NCBI GenBank assembly: GCA_947561715.1
Contig: OX387205.1
Location: 4,035,001-4,099,000, forward strand
Length of the DNA stretch: 64,000 nucleotides
Direction of reading: 5' to 3'
From: Ascidia mentula
Lineage: Eukaryota; Chordata; Ascidiacea; Phlebobranchia; Ascidiidae
A program made the position numbers and the translations under genes. Below, in pieces: positions 39,422-51,300 of this stretch. Positions within the stretch are counted from its first letter, which is position 1, and each line of letters opens with the position of its first letter. A model generated the notes under the pieces. It saw only the letters and a list, made by a program, of their open reading frames with translations, did not search any database and had not been told where the DNA came from.

Positions 39422-39814
39422 TTACCTGTGATTGCCATTTTTATTGGAAGTCTCTAGGGAAGAAGTGCTGTCTCTGATTTTCCAAAACCGGGCCAAGAAA
39501 TCCTGTTCACTGCTAAACTGCTGCATGAACGTATCAGTCATAGAGATCTTACGGATCAAATGTTTTACGTCATTCTTGTTCATCTCATCAGCTGGAACAT
39601 CCGGTTCGACACCAGTTGTCATGCAAAGGTCCTCCAGGATCTGATCCTCCTTGATTCGGGGTGTAGAGGGGGCTATAGAGGAGCGGCGTCGGAACCTGTT
39701 TGGGTGATTCTTAATGGTCAAAAGATCAGCTTCCTGCCTTGCAACATTTACTTTTTTGGGTTGGGGCTTCTGGTGACTAGGTTGATTCCAACAGTTGGTG
39801 GAAGCGTTTCCCAT
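39422..39814 (-). CDS. Probable coding exon, N-myristoylated protein of unknown family
   Basis: An ATG in a good context (ACAAAATGGG) opens 130 codons on the minus strand. The start MGNASTNC fits an N-myristoylation signal (Gly2, small residues, Thr6) with Cys8 available for palmitoylation, suggesting membrane attachment. A basic patch with RFRRRSSIAPS resembles a PKA site. The rest is a mixed, soluble-looking sequence with helical segments such as NDVKHLIRKISMTDTFMQQF. Codon choice looks coding. The frame ends CACAG|GTAAAG, where TAA is a stop but AG|GTAAAG is also a good splice donor, so this may be the first exon (39814-39426) of a longer gene running leftwards. I do not recognise the family and found no convincing next exon. 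Confidence 0.5.
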   Translation of the reverse strand: MGNASTNCWNQPSHQKPQPKKVNVARQEADLLTIKNHPNRFRRRSSIAPSTPRIKEDQILEDLCMTTGVEPDVPADEMNKNDVKHLIRKISMTDTFMQQFSSEQDFLARFWKIRDSTSSLETSNKNGNHR

Positions 39815-39849
39815 TTTGTCATGACAAGAATTCAGACGTCGGCCCACGT

Positions 39850-42800
39850 AATAAGCTAATCATGGTGCCCCAGTGGACATTGTACTTAGGTAGGGCCAAG
39901 CAAGAATAAAACTTGCAAAAAAATCAGCACCAACACAAAAAACAGCGATTGTTCGATAATAATTACATTGTCATGTCGTCATAATCAAGTTGTGGGCGTT
40001 TACAAATTACCAGTTTAAAATAAATCAGTAATGTGTAAAGCTTGAAAGCAGCATGTCGTTGTTATTTAAGCCACAACACAGTCAGGTGCGCGTTTCGGTA
40101 TCAATTCAACGGCTGCTGTGTCCCAAGTGGTCATGAGAAATCTATATTTAATAAATATATTCACTTATCTAAGAAACCTCACCTGGCATACGAAAACACA
40201 ACGGTTTATTTTATTTCTGTGACAAGACGAATCGCGCCATACTTGAATAACGACAATTATTTCAGCATTACTAAATTCGACAGTTACATGCAAGCAAGCT
40301 TTGTCATTGCCTGAAATGAATATTTTCCTTTGAAAGAGAATGACATCGACATCCTCCACAATTGGCACGTTTTGTGCCGTACAATTCGCCTGTGTTGGTG
40401 AAAACGTCTCAAATAAAAACAGTCGTTGAACAAAACAGCATTTCGGTAAAATCGGAAATTAGATTACCACTAGGACGAATGTTTACCTTTAGATTAAAAT
40501 TACAAGCTTAAAATTACATTAAATTCGTCGAACTTAAGATTTAAAATTGACTGGTTGTCCAAGCCTTACTCAAGCCTTGCTTAAGTGGATGTTGCGTCCA
40601 CAAGGTAGCAGTCCAGAGCTAATATGGCAAACCGAATTTTCCGGGAAATTTTGAAAACACCGCCTGGTTACAACTCCCTGAAAACATCTTTGCGGTAGTT
40701 AAATCACGGAATATTTGCAAATTTTGAACGTTTTTGTGTCTAAGAGGGCTTTGCAACAATTGACTTTGTATTGTTTTGCTCAAATATTGCTTTTAGTTTA
40801 GCATAAACATGACATTCGCAAACCAAACAAGTCAACCTATGGAAGAGTATTTTACTTATGGTCACTTTGGAGTTGTAAAATTAATCTCCGAAACCACATA
40901 AAACCTTATCGCGCATTTCAGTCCGCTATGCAAAAAGTAAACAAGTGTGCGAAGTGCGAAATTCCATTGGTGTCCTTGCAAGCTGTGCCGCGCCAACAAA
41001 CGGTTTCTAACGCTGAGAGCAATCAACACAGCAAAGCGTAGGTGATTGCCAACTAGTGATAGGGCATGAAGGGCTAACGAGCAGGGAATCGTTCATTGGC
41101 ACTCGACTAACCGCCTTATCGCATTCTGAAGTTTGATTTAGCCGCGGTGGCAATTAACGGCTTGTTGATTCAACGAATGTTGGACAATGGCGCATCTGTG
41201 CAGCCGCTCTCAAGCTTCTGGGCAAACAGCTAAGCACAAAAGGCGCAGCATTGTGCCGCAGAATTTAGCCGATTTGCAGGTCTAATCGTTATCCCTGCGC
41301 GGGAGGTTTTACAAACAGACTGTGGAGCCAGAAATGGGCAAACGGCCAGAGGTGGAAACGTGATTGTATGCGGTATGCGTATTCACGAGGTGTTATGACT
41401 TGGACATAATTCACCAGGGGGGAGACAATAATTACGTACCGGTGACCCACGCGGTGGTCTATATGCCGTGAAACGATATAACGACTCCTCTTCGGAAAAT
41501 TCCGTGTTGGTTTTAGGCACGTAAGGCCACTCTGCGCGGAAGAGAGGTACACGTTTTTACGTGGTTTATCATATTTAGAGTGGTATACAATTTGTGGGTC
41601 AACGAATGCTTGCGGACAATTTACATTCCATGCTGGCGACAAGTTTGCAGAAATACGATTTCACGGCACTAGGGTCCCTGGGTCGCCAATTTGTTTTGGC
41701 TTCGGTATCCGCAGTAATGGCTCTCATAAGTGGGTTAAACAAATTTTCAAACTTTCCAAACCCATTTTTCCATTGACGTTTGTATAGTGCAAATGTCCAA
41801 CTGCTGCCAGCATTCACTGAATTCTGTTAAATTTAGACGTCAAACCACCCCATAAGCGTGTGGCAAATAAATTTTACCTTAAATCATATTTTGTAGAAAT
41901 TATTAACAGTGCTTCTGGCAAATAAATAATTAATACTAAATGTTGCCCGAACCACTTTCAGATCTACAAGTGTTAATTTATCAAGCAGTAGCAATATATG
42001 TTATTATAGAACGGAACGAGCCTGGGGGTTTGTGTGTCACTGTCTGGGGTCAGGCAAAGACACACAAACAAAATCTTGAAATAAAACACAAACAGTGCAA
42101 ACCAATATTTTTTACGAGCAACACTTAAACGGTGCCTTCGAAGGGCCATACAAGCATACCTCACATACCTGACAACAGACTTAAAGTCTGCCGCGCGAAC
42201 CCCGCCACGCGAACGATGACAGTAGACGAGGCTTTTAACGCTGCCGCTTTGTTTGTCTTCTGTGCCTCTCTAGAGATGCGCGAGCTCAGCCTGACCAAAA
42301 GCAGGACACACGGCGCCCGTTCGGGCCAAATTCCCGGCACAAAGCGCACGGTTTCGTAGAAAGTTGTCGGCGCCGAAGCCACTTTTGCGTCCGGCGAAAG
42401 CATCGACACTCGTCAAAATCAATTACACCGAAGGAAAATTTGGGTAATGGGTTTATTTCCAACTTATGGGGAACTCTGGGTTCTTCATTATTTCCATTTT
42501 GTGTGGCAATTTTGACTGCGTCGGCAGTCAAACAGTATAACACACGGAGTATTTAACATAAGCAAAGCAGCAAATCGACCTTTGTGAGTGTATAAAATAA
42601 ATTATTAATCGTATATTACTCTCATATAAGTCATAATCGCCACCATGTAACTTCTTCCAAAATTTATATTGGTCAACACGCTTTCTGCAAGGGCAAACAA
42701 CAGACACGGCAAGCACCAACACTAATTGAAAGACGCCGTAACTTATTCAAATGCTACTTATTTTTAGCGCCCAAAATCGAAAACACCACGACTTCCTTCA

Positions 42801-44160
42801 CCAACCCAAAATCGTCAAATATCTAAATATCCCCGCCCTTTCCGAGGGCATCGCCCTCCTACGCCTCCACAAAGCTACCGGCATTACGTAAAGGAAACGG
42901 GGTCAGCGTTCCCACATAAGTGTAGTCAGGCCACAAAGAAACCTGCTGCGGTATTTCGGGACTAGCCACTACCGGCTTTGATATGGGAAAAGCTGTTTTG
43001 TGTTGAGCTTAGCGTCCCCAAACCCCGGCTTAATGGAACAACACCCGGGATGAACGTCCAGGTCTCGACCGCAAGCGCAAGAAACGGTTGACGTTTCTAC
43101 GTGATCACAAAGCGCTATAATTTATTTACGTCTTCGGTCCCCAGTCGGGCGCGGGCACTAATCGGGGGCCGAGTTTCCTGGCCCCCCTTTCCGTCAACAG
43201 GGAGCTGGACCCCTAAATGGGGGGCTTTAGGCGCGTGACGAATGGACAGGCTGAAAGACGCGCGATTGAAGTCTAATGAATGGGTTCGCGATGCTTCAAG
43301 AGGGCAGATTGCAATCGACGCGCGGAAACGTTTGAGTGAAGCTGGTCGAAGCATATTTCCGTAGCGGATCGAGCAAGGTTTAGGGATAACAATAGGTGGT
43401 GGTTTGGGGCGCAGAGATCCCGCGGTGAGGATCGACAAGACATGCAAGCGGCACTTACGCGCGTGCCGGTTCAGGAACAAGTTAACGCCTTTCGGATCCG
43501 GAGTTCAACGAAATTGCGTGAGATATTAGTTGAAAGTAGAAGGCTTATGGCGGTTTGGACAGTTACATATAGCTTATACGGAGAACAGGGATTTGCCATC
43601 TCGGTGGAACGACTGCCTGGTGGCATTCAATTCGGCCCCGGCAATATGACTTTGGCCGCCGGGAGGCCTTCGAATTGCGAGAAAAAGTGGCGCGGTCGAA
43701 AAAGGAGACGTGCCACAGCTGGCTACGTACAAAAGGGCAGACAAGGACGCAAAAACTCGTTTAATTCCAGACTTGGCGACGTCATGTCGCTTTGGTGAGT
43801 CGCAAAAAGCCTCGGCGCCGTGGAGAACATTACGGCGGGCTTGCGGCGAGGTATTTCCCGCCGGCTACGACTCTGTTTGGTTGGGAGTAGAAAATGTTGT
43901 TTGTCGTAGCATGGTATGTTGACGAGGCAAGAGAGAATTTTTTCAGGCAACGATCAGATTGCGGGCCGTGATTGGATAACGAGCGTCACATTGACGAAAT
44001 AAGTTGGTCGACATTTGCGTGAGCACGGAGGGGTAAATTTCAATGCATGATCCAGGTATGTTAAAAGCGTTAAGGCAGAAAACAGTCAAACGTCTTGGTT
44101 GCAGGAGTCAAATGACCTATCATCATTTCACGTGGCGCTGCTTGGGAAAAACAGATTCAG
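39850..44160. other. Intergenic region before the second CCN gene
   Basis: No gene recognised on either strand. GC-rich, CpG-rich stretch around 42.8-44 kb includes a short hairpin (GGGGGCC near 43164 with GGCCCCCC near 43180). It may contain regulatory DNA for the second CCN gene, but no TATA box or consensus site stands out. Confidence 0.45.
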
Positions 44161-44349
44161 TTGTTTTCTGCACGCGCGCATGACGTTTTCGGTTTCACGC
44201 GTAGTTTAACAACGGTTTGGGCCGTTTACTTTATGCATCACCGAATAGATAGCAATTTACGGCTCGGAAACAATTGGTTTACCAGCTGCTGTTTGCACCG
44301 TTTCAGCAACACTTGTCCTAGTAGAAATTCTGTGCAGAAAAATACGAAA

Positions 44350-47300
44350 ATGAATTGCTATAATCGGTCCACAATCAGTCTGAGAACGATTATTTCCACC
44401 ACCGTCTTCGCTGTTATAGTTTTCCTGATACTGCAAGCCGAGCAAATCGAAGCCGGAAAAAACAGGGGGAAAAGCGGAAGACGCGGAGGAAAAGCGTGCA
44501 AAAAACAAGTTTCGACGTGGAAAGATTGTTCGAAGACATGCGGACTCGGTCTTTCCTCGCGAGTGAAGACGAAAAGATGCAAACCGAAGCTCGAGACGCG
44601 ACTCTGCATTCTGAGACCTTGCGAGAACGGTCCTGAGGTTAGTTGAGATAATACAATAGAGTGTGGTAATCGTTCCCTATAGGGTACAAGAGATTCTGTG
44701 GCTTGTGGTCGCCGATGCGTTTGCACTTACAGAGAGGTGATGCGCAGACAATTAAATAAGTATAATATAAATGGGTTTAAATATAACTACAGGGCAACGC
44801 TGACAAAAACATTCAAATAATTTCGCGTCGATTTCGTCATCATATTTCGGAAAATAGATACATTTGGGTGAAGTAAGGCGATTGAGTTTGATAATCGTCC
44901 TTAAGTGCGTTCCAAGTTTTAATTGCTATTTCATGGTAAATCCCGCACTTCAATACAAAGTACTCTCAATTTTTAAACACACGCCGACAACCAACGTGTG
45001 CCAGTTTTGGGACGCATTTGTGTATTAAGGCACGTAGTCAAAAATTAATTGCTGGGACCTACCTGAACTGTGTGGCAAACGTGTATTGTTTCCAAAGATG
45101 TATTTATTTGTGGTCCAAAACACTAGCTTGTCATAAAACCACTTGTGCGACACCAAAGTCTTTAAACGAGTTACTCGACACACATAGATAATGGATATCG
45201 TTTACTGTAAAAGAAAAGGGGTTTGTGCTTAGGTATTGTTGTTTTCTCTGATGGCGCCTCGAATATACAACGTTTTGATGAAACTACAATGGATGCGTTG
45301 GGAGAAAAATTAATTAATTCTGAATCTACAATGGTTGTTAATAATCTGTGTCGGGGTGGTGATAAAAACGTATATAGGCGTGGGAAGCAAGCCCCTCCCA
45401 CGACTCACAGAAACGTTTGAGGCGAAACGTTTATATGTTGCGGTGAACCAACGCATGTACACATATAAATTAAAATGGGAGGTTCGCGTACCACTTCAGT
45501 TGCCTGGACCGCCTTCGTTACGATGACAGGCATTCGCATTCCCTAGCGTAAGACCGCGATAATTCCGACAAGCCAGTTGTCGTAGGACACACCTTCTGGT
45601 GATTAGCTGCCACTGAGCGGATGATAGCAACCTACAAAGCCGGCCCTCCACCCAAGGGTCTGGCCGATCACGATACCGTATCTTACCTTTAGGCGCCACC
45701 GTGTACTACAAATGACTTAACTTGAGACACTTGCGCAAGTCGACCGTCCTTCTAAATTAGGAAGAGAGATTGGATGGCTTGAAATCAATAAGTGGTCGAG
45801 ACAAGTGTGCACTGTATCAACGCCACTGCGACGATGGGTTCACACTTTGACATATAAAAGTATATATCAGTTATAATGTGCATCCAAGCAATTGGCGAAA
45901 AGATTGTTCGACCCAGCATGTTTCCGATGTCAGTTATTTCGATGGTCTTTGTGATGGTTGAAGCAATTGTTGAAGCTATCAATTATTGATCCATTTTTTC
46001 ACTTCGTGGACTTTGCTTTTAATTTGCATCCAACTTCACTAAGATTTTCATCATGTTTCGAAGTATTACGCAAGGCATTTAAAATAGAGAATCGACACGT
46101 ATACGACTTTTCTAAAGAAATGACGCATAATTTTACGTCAGGTAGACCCTAAATATAACCAACTACAATTCCAAACGGAAACTTCAAATAGATGTTTCGT
46201 CTGAAAACCGAATAATTGGCCGTTATGAAAAGCCCCCCTGGCCGGGCAGTCGTAAATTACATACGCGTTATAATTCAGATGCGCGCGGAGGCCGCGTCAA
46301 TTCTCCTAACCCTCTTCTCACTTGTGGGGAACAAGCGCGTCGCGGCAGAGGGCATCTGAGCGCATTGGCGACAATGGAAAAATGCCGTTCACCATTCGCT
46401 GCCAACCTCGGCAAACAATGGCATGGCAATGAAACCCATATCACTCACAGCTCGGCACACAAACGATTGCCACTGCTCGTAGGTAACCGTCGCCCGTCGA
46501 TGGACGTGTACACAATCCCCACAATGAGCTTATTCCATGCTCACTCGTCACATAGGTGTTCGCGCGTATGCAGTTCCCAGTGCGAGCATTCCTGGCGTTG
46601 TACAGGCAGTCACGTGACTAGGATCGCCGATTGGTTGCGATGCATAATACCCTTTCAGCGTTTGATGGTTTAATAAAATTGTTTGTTTTTCGTCAAATCA
46701 CTGTTAATACGAACAATAAAAAAAGTGGACATGTATTTTGTAAGTTTAAGAATATAAATTCACAGATTTCATTTCGGCTTGAAAAAAAACAGTTTAAATT
46801 TTCAATTGAAAATTGCGGGAATAAAACGTTTGTTTTCCAATCAAGAAAAATAACTTTTGCCTTGACAACGAAAAAAAGCGTCGTTTTATCCACCACGTGA
46901 AACGAGACGCGATTTTGTCATAAATTACAAACTATGTATTACTTCATCACGACGCCAGGTCATATAGGGCCGTTTTTTTATTTTGATATGACTTCGTGTT
47001 GACAACCTGAATTGTCCTACAGTACGGTTGGATTGTAATTCACTGGAAGAGGGCTTACATGGAGTCCTTCAGAACACCGTGGGCATTGCTTGCGTACGTC
47101 TAACCGTCTCGATGCACAAGATAAACTACAAATGCCTTGAAACACACGCACCATTTGCGACGGACAAATAACGCAACACTGCGGCGCGGAAAGACGGGTT
47201 TAATATTACGGGACGGTTTCGAAAGCCAGTAATTTTTCCGCTTCGTCTCAGCGATGATGTCATGGGATATTGAGCCAGGTTTGTCACTTGTATGCGCAAG

Positions 47301-48393
47301 GGGGATATTTTGGCTTGATTACGCAGCGCCTTCACTCAGTCTGTGGGGAATTGAAGGGATGTGGCAATATCCCGTAGCATTACTTTATTTTTTGCCCGTT
47401 AGTCACTACTGTGGGGACTTCTTCTTTTACCAAAGATCACCTTTTGATCGCATTCCTGTCTAATGACCAATCCAGGATTTCTTCCTTCGGGAGCAAAAAA
47501 TGTGGAACGTGGGAGGCATTTTCTTTGATAAGGCGTGAAAGTTTACTCGAAACAAGGTTACGTCACACATTTAAATACGTCAGCTCGATTGCACACCCAA
47601 CGGCAAATTTTCCAGCGCAGTTGCGGGAGAAATTCAAATTGAAAAAAAATTCCAGACACCATAATTCCACCCAAAAGTTCTTCTATCTCGTTGGAAAATA
47701 TTTCACAAGAAGTCCACAAGACACCCAGCTTGGCGTCTGTGAAACTGTTCATGGCAATAGACCTAAAGATTCTAAACAGTATTTTTATACACAGGAACTT
47801 CCAAAACCCCGCAAGGCGTGCATGGCCAATCTGCCAAGAAAGGACAAACAAGGGAGAGAATTTATTAAATACATCAAGGCAAAGAGTCAGAAGAAGTACA
47901 GGATGCGGTATTGCGGCTACTGCAAGGACAACTCAAAGTACGTTCCTTTTTTTTGCACAAAAATTTTTGTTTTACACCCTGTTCGAAAACCTCGGAAATG
48001 TAGTTTGAAAGTAAATGGTATATCTTTATAGTTGTCCTTATTTCAAGTTTCACATCATTTGCAGCTCTGGGTGTAAAATATATGGGGTCTGCATCGCAAT
48101 CGCGTTTTTTGTGATGTTTGCTTGAAAATTGACGCAGTCTGCCATGCAAAACTAGCAACGTTAATCTGAACGTTTTTTCATATTTGTTTGTGATCAAACG
48201 CAGATGCTGCACACCCAAGAAGAGCAAGACGAAGAAGGTTTGGTTTGTCCGCGCCGACGGGACTCGATTCTCCAAGAAGATGATGTTCATACGCAAATGC
48301 TACTGCCACCGGAATTGCAATTCACTTGACAATTTCGAACCTCATGTACAGCTGCACAACGACACAATGCGATCTCATCCAACGGCCGGATAA
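44350..48393 (+). CDS. Reduced CCN-like secreted protein: signal peptide, TSP1, CT only
   Basis: 206 residues from three coding exons: 44350-44637, 47795-47937, 48204-48393 (stop TAA). Exon 1 holds the signal anchor/peptide (FAVIVFLIL, about residues 20-28), a basic linker and a CCN-type TSP1 domain (WKDCSKTCGLGLSSRV, 57-72) with six cysteines. Exons 2-3 hold the CT domain, including YCGYCKDNSKCC and KKMMFIRKCYCHRNC. The start at 44350 puts the hydrophobic segment near the N-terminus and follows an acceptor TTCTGTGCAG at 44337; an in-frame upstream ATG (44233) would bury it. The IGFBP and VWC domains are absent. Intron positions before the CT domain (phase 0) and inside it (phase 2, before the CC pair) match the neighbouring CCN gene, so this is a paralogue. 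Two CT cysteines are replaced, by Ala125 and Arg160. It is likely secreted and heparin-binding (very basic). Confidence 0.88.
44638..47794 (+). other. Large intron 1 of the reduced CCN gene
   Basis: 3.16 kb from donor GAG|GTTAGT to acceptor TTTTTATACACAG. An open frame runs through its 3' end into exon 2 (47411-47937), but only the acceptor at 47794 keeps phase 0 and begins the CT domain. No IGFBP- or VWC-like exon is visible inside, which supports real loss of these domains. Confidence 0.6.
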
Positions 48394-51300
48394 ACCTCTT
48401 CACAGGCAGTAACATTACCAAACGAAATCCGCGATGCCCATGGCAACGGACACGCATCGCTGCGCCGCTGGCACGTGGCCAAGTGACGACGCTGCTAAGG
48501 CTGAGCGTTTTGACCGACAAATGCACTTCTTTACGCGGTTTAAAGCCGGACATGCGGTCGTTTTTATTTGTTTTATATTTCCTGCCTATCTGTTAAACTC
48601 CTTCCGTGCTTCTGCCGGCACGCTTCGCCAATTGCTCGATGTTTATGGCGCGCTCATCCGGGATTTGAAAGATTAGCCGGACGTCTTTGTTTCTGTTGAT
48701 CGCATTATGGCTGAAAGCCTGCCCTTTGGGGTGCGCTATATTTAGAAATGAAATCTGTTTTTAACGGGGATTTTTATAAAGATTTTTGATCAGCTGAGGT
48801 AAAAACTTGTCGGTAATATTGTATATGAGAAACGTGCGCGAAATTGTTAACTTCTCGACTTCGTAAAATGTTGGCCTCTCAAGATGTTGTTAATTTTCAA
48901 TACTGCCCTTTAAAATGAAACGTGGGTGTTGGTGGGATACAGTTTTGAATTTATGAAGCCAAATGTCACTTTTCTAAATGCCGCAGTGTCTCAATACCAA
49001 CAATGCCACTTTTTTTGCAAAACACACGATTCAGTAAATGACGGGACAAACTTGCTTGCCCTTTAACCAAAACTCGCTCGAGAGCACTTTATCAATCTGT
49101 TGTCGCCAGGAGCCTTGCTCGTTTCGCGCGCATTCGTAAAATCAACACCGCCATGACGGGTGAAACGGGTTGGGGACTTAACCCCAACGATAATTTGCTA
49201 CATTTTGGCCGCCGGCGACCCTGGGATACTTGGCCCACTTCGGCTGTTTACCACAACCCGGAGGAGGGCGTTTGTCTGTTAACGCCGGTGCAAATTACCG
49301 TTGCGGGCCCTTTACAGGACGTCGTAGGCACGCTCGGCTGCCGTATTTTGTCAACGGCAATTTAGGACTAAAAACGCAGACATGGCCCAGGGTATTGGTC
49401 TTGCACGCGAACGCCGCAACTTTCGTGTTGCATTAGCTACGGTCTTTTTTGTGTTTGGACTGTGGCCCGCAAAAGCCCACCCAACATAGGCGCGCTGTCA
49501 GGAATTGATGGACGGTGTTGGATATAATGGAAACAGGCGCACTCTTGAGTGGGAGTTCGCAAACTTAAGCTTTCACTGCTGCTTTGTGGTGTGGTTTCGG
49601 TGCAGTCCTGGGACATTCCACGGTCCTTTCGTGTAATGTTTGTCAGTGAAACGTAAAAAGAATGCTTTATAACTTGCACAAACCAGCGGGTAGTAAGCTT
49701 GATGATTTGCCTTTACTTAAACAAAATGTGTTGACGAAAATGTCTCCCTTTTAAAGCAACAACATTTAAATCCTTTTTCGAAATACACCTTTTTCCTTAT
49801 GCGTGACAAAGACGGAAACTCGACGTATAAAATTACAACATAAAATGACATCGAGTCAAAACGCAGCCTTTTAAAGTTTAAACTGACCAACAATAATTGA
49901 ACGACTCAAAGAGTTGCTGGGCGTTCGCTGTGCATATTTCAACGCGCTTTTGCTATTTTTTTATTCTCTGGGTTCATTTCCGTGTGCACTTTCCTGTTGT
50001 TTTACTCCCAGTGTGTTTTGATTTTGAACATACTCGATCCTGTACATACCTTCCCGTCCGCGGTATTTATTGCGTCGTTTTTGCGCGTTTCGCACAGTTC
50101 CTGTTGGCCGGCCGTGAATCATTTTTCGTCCCGGTCTCGTCTCGGCTTGATTTTGTCGTGGTCGTGACTGCATTTTTTTCGCTATGTCAATAAAATGCGT
50201 TTTCCGCGAATGGAAATTTCGAACGGTGATACGTGAGACTGTTGAAATCGGCAAGATTATAGCTGGCAAAATTTATAGTAGGTCACCAAAATTGCACTGA
50301 GAAGACCTATTAGTTCCAAGCAACTCCTGTATTCAGACCACTTAAAACAATTATTGGCTACGTTGCTAATACAGGGTATTTTTAAGTTTTGCAAAAATTT
50401 TCTTCGAGGCTGAAATACTAGAGGTGAAAAAATGTTCAATTTGTATGTACGACAGCAGCACAGTAAACTGAAAGACAAAAGGCGTGCATATGGCGGGCAA
50501 AAACAAATCAAGTGAAAGGGTAAGTATATGAGTCATGAAAGGTGTTGTCAGTGGCAACATGTTGTTGTTTGAACTTCAATATTGACAGGGAGTTGGGATC
50601 TGAATCATGCAAGATCCTTCGAATTTATTTACGGAAAGGTCGGTTAACCTGATTGCTTGGTTGCCGGATACACGAGTGCGCATGAATCTGCGGTTTAGTT
50701 TAAAATTAGCCTGACTGTAATCTTCGAGTCCGATACAAGTTATTGGAATGAAATTTCACCATTAGGAAAGAGAGTGGTAGATATAACAGACATTTCTGTG
50801 TTTATTTTTATTCAAAAATAAAAACTGCGGTATTGGAGTTTCACCCGTGATTTATAGGATTTCAACGCCTCCACAACATGCGCGCAGCAAATGGCCTTTT
50901 ACATTCAACTTGCAAAAAATGACGATGAAATACAGAAAAAAGTAAACCTCATCATCAGCCACTGGCGATAATTTAACGAAGTTTCAAATTTTGAACCGGG
51001 ATCACCCACGGGGCTGCGGACATAACCCACGCACAAGGCACGTGTCGCCTCACACGAAACAACGAGGTGGTCCCACGTAAAAGCTCATACAAGGCAATGT
51101 TATGATATGGACCGGCTACAACCCCTGTGCGTCATAGATGGCCACGCCAAAGACCGTACCTCCCACGGCGATACACTTCCGATTAGCTTTGTTATAACAA
51201 GGCCCTAAAACGCCTTAGAGAGCGAAAGTATTGGGACCAGAAAGTTAGTGGCTAATCCTGAGAATACACAAACAGTCGTATGTTCTCACGGGTTGGGAGA

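Noticed and set aside
44161..44349. Upstream in-frame extension of the reduced CCN gene
   Set aside because: Would place about 40 non-hydrophobic residues before the signal peptide; an acceptor site just before 44350 suggests this part is not in the mRNA.
47411..47794. N-terminal extension of the CT exon of the reduced CCN gene
   Set aside because: The frame is open but has no CCN features, while the acceptor at 47791-47794 gives the correct phase and starts at the CT domain.
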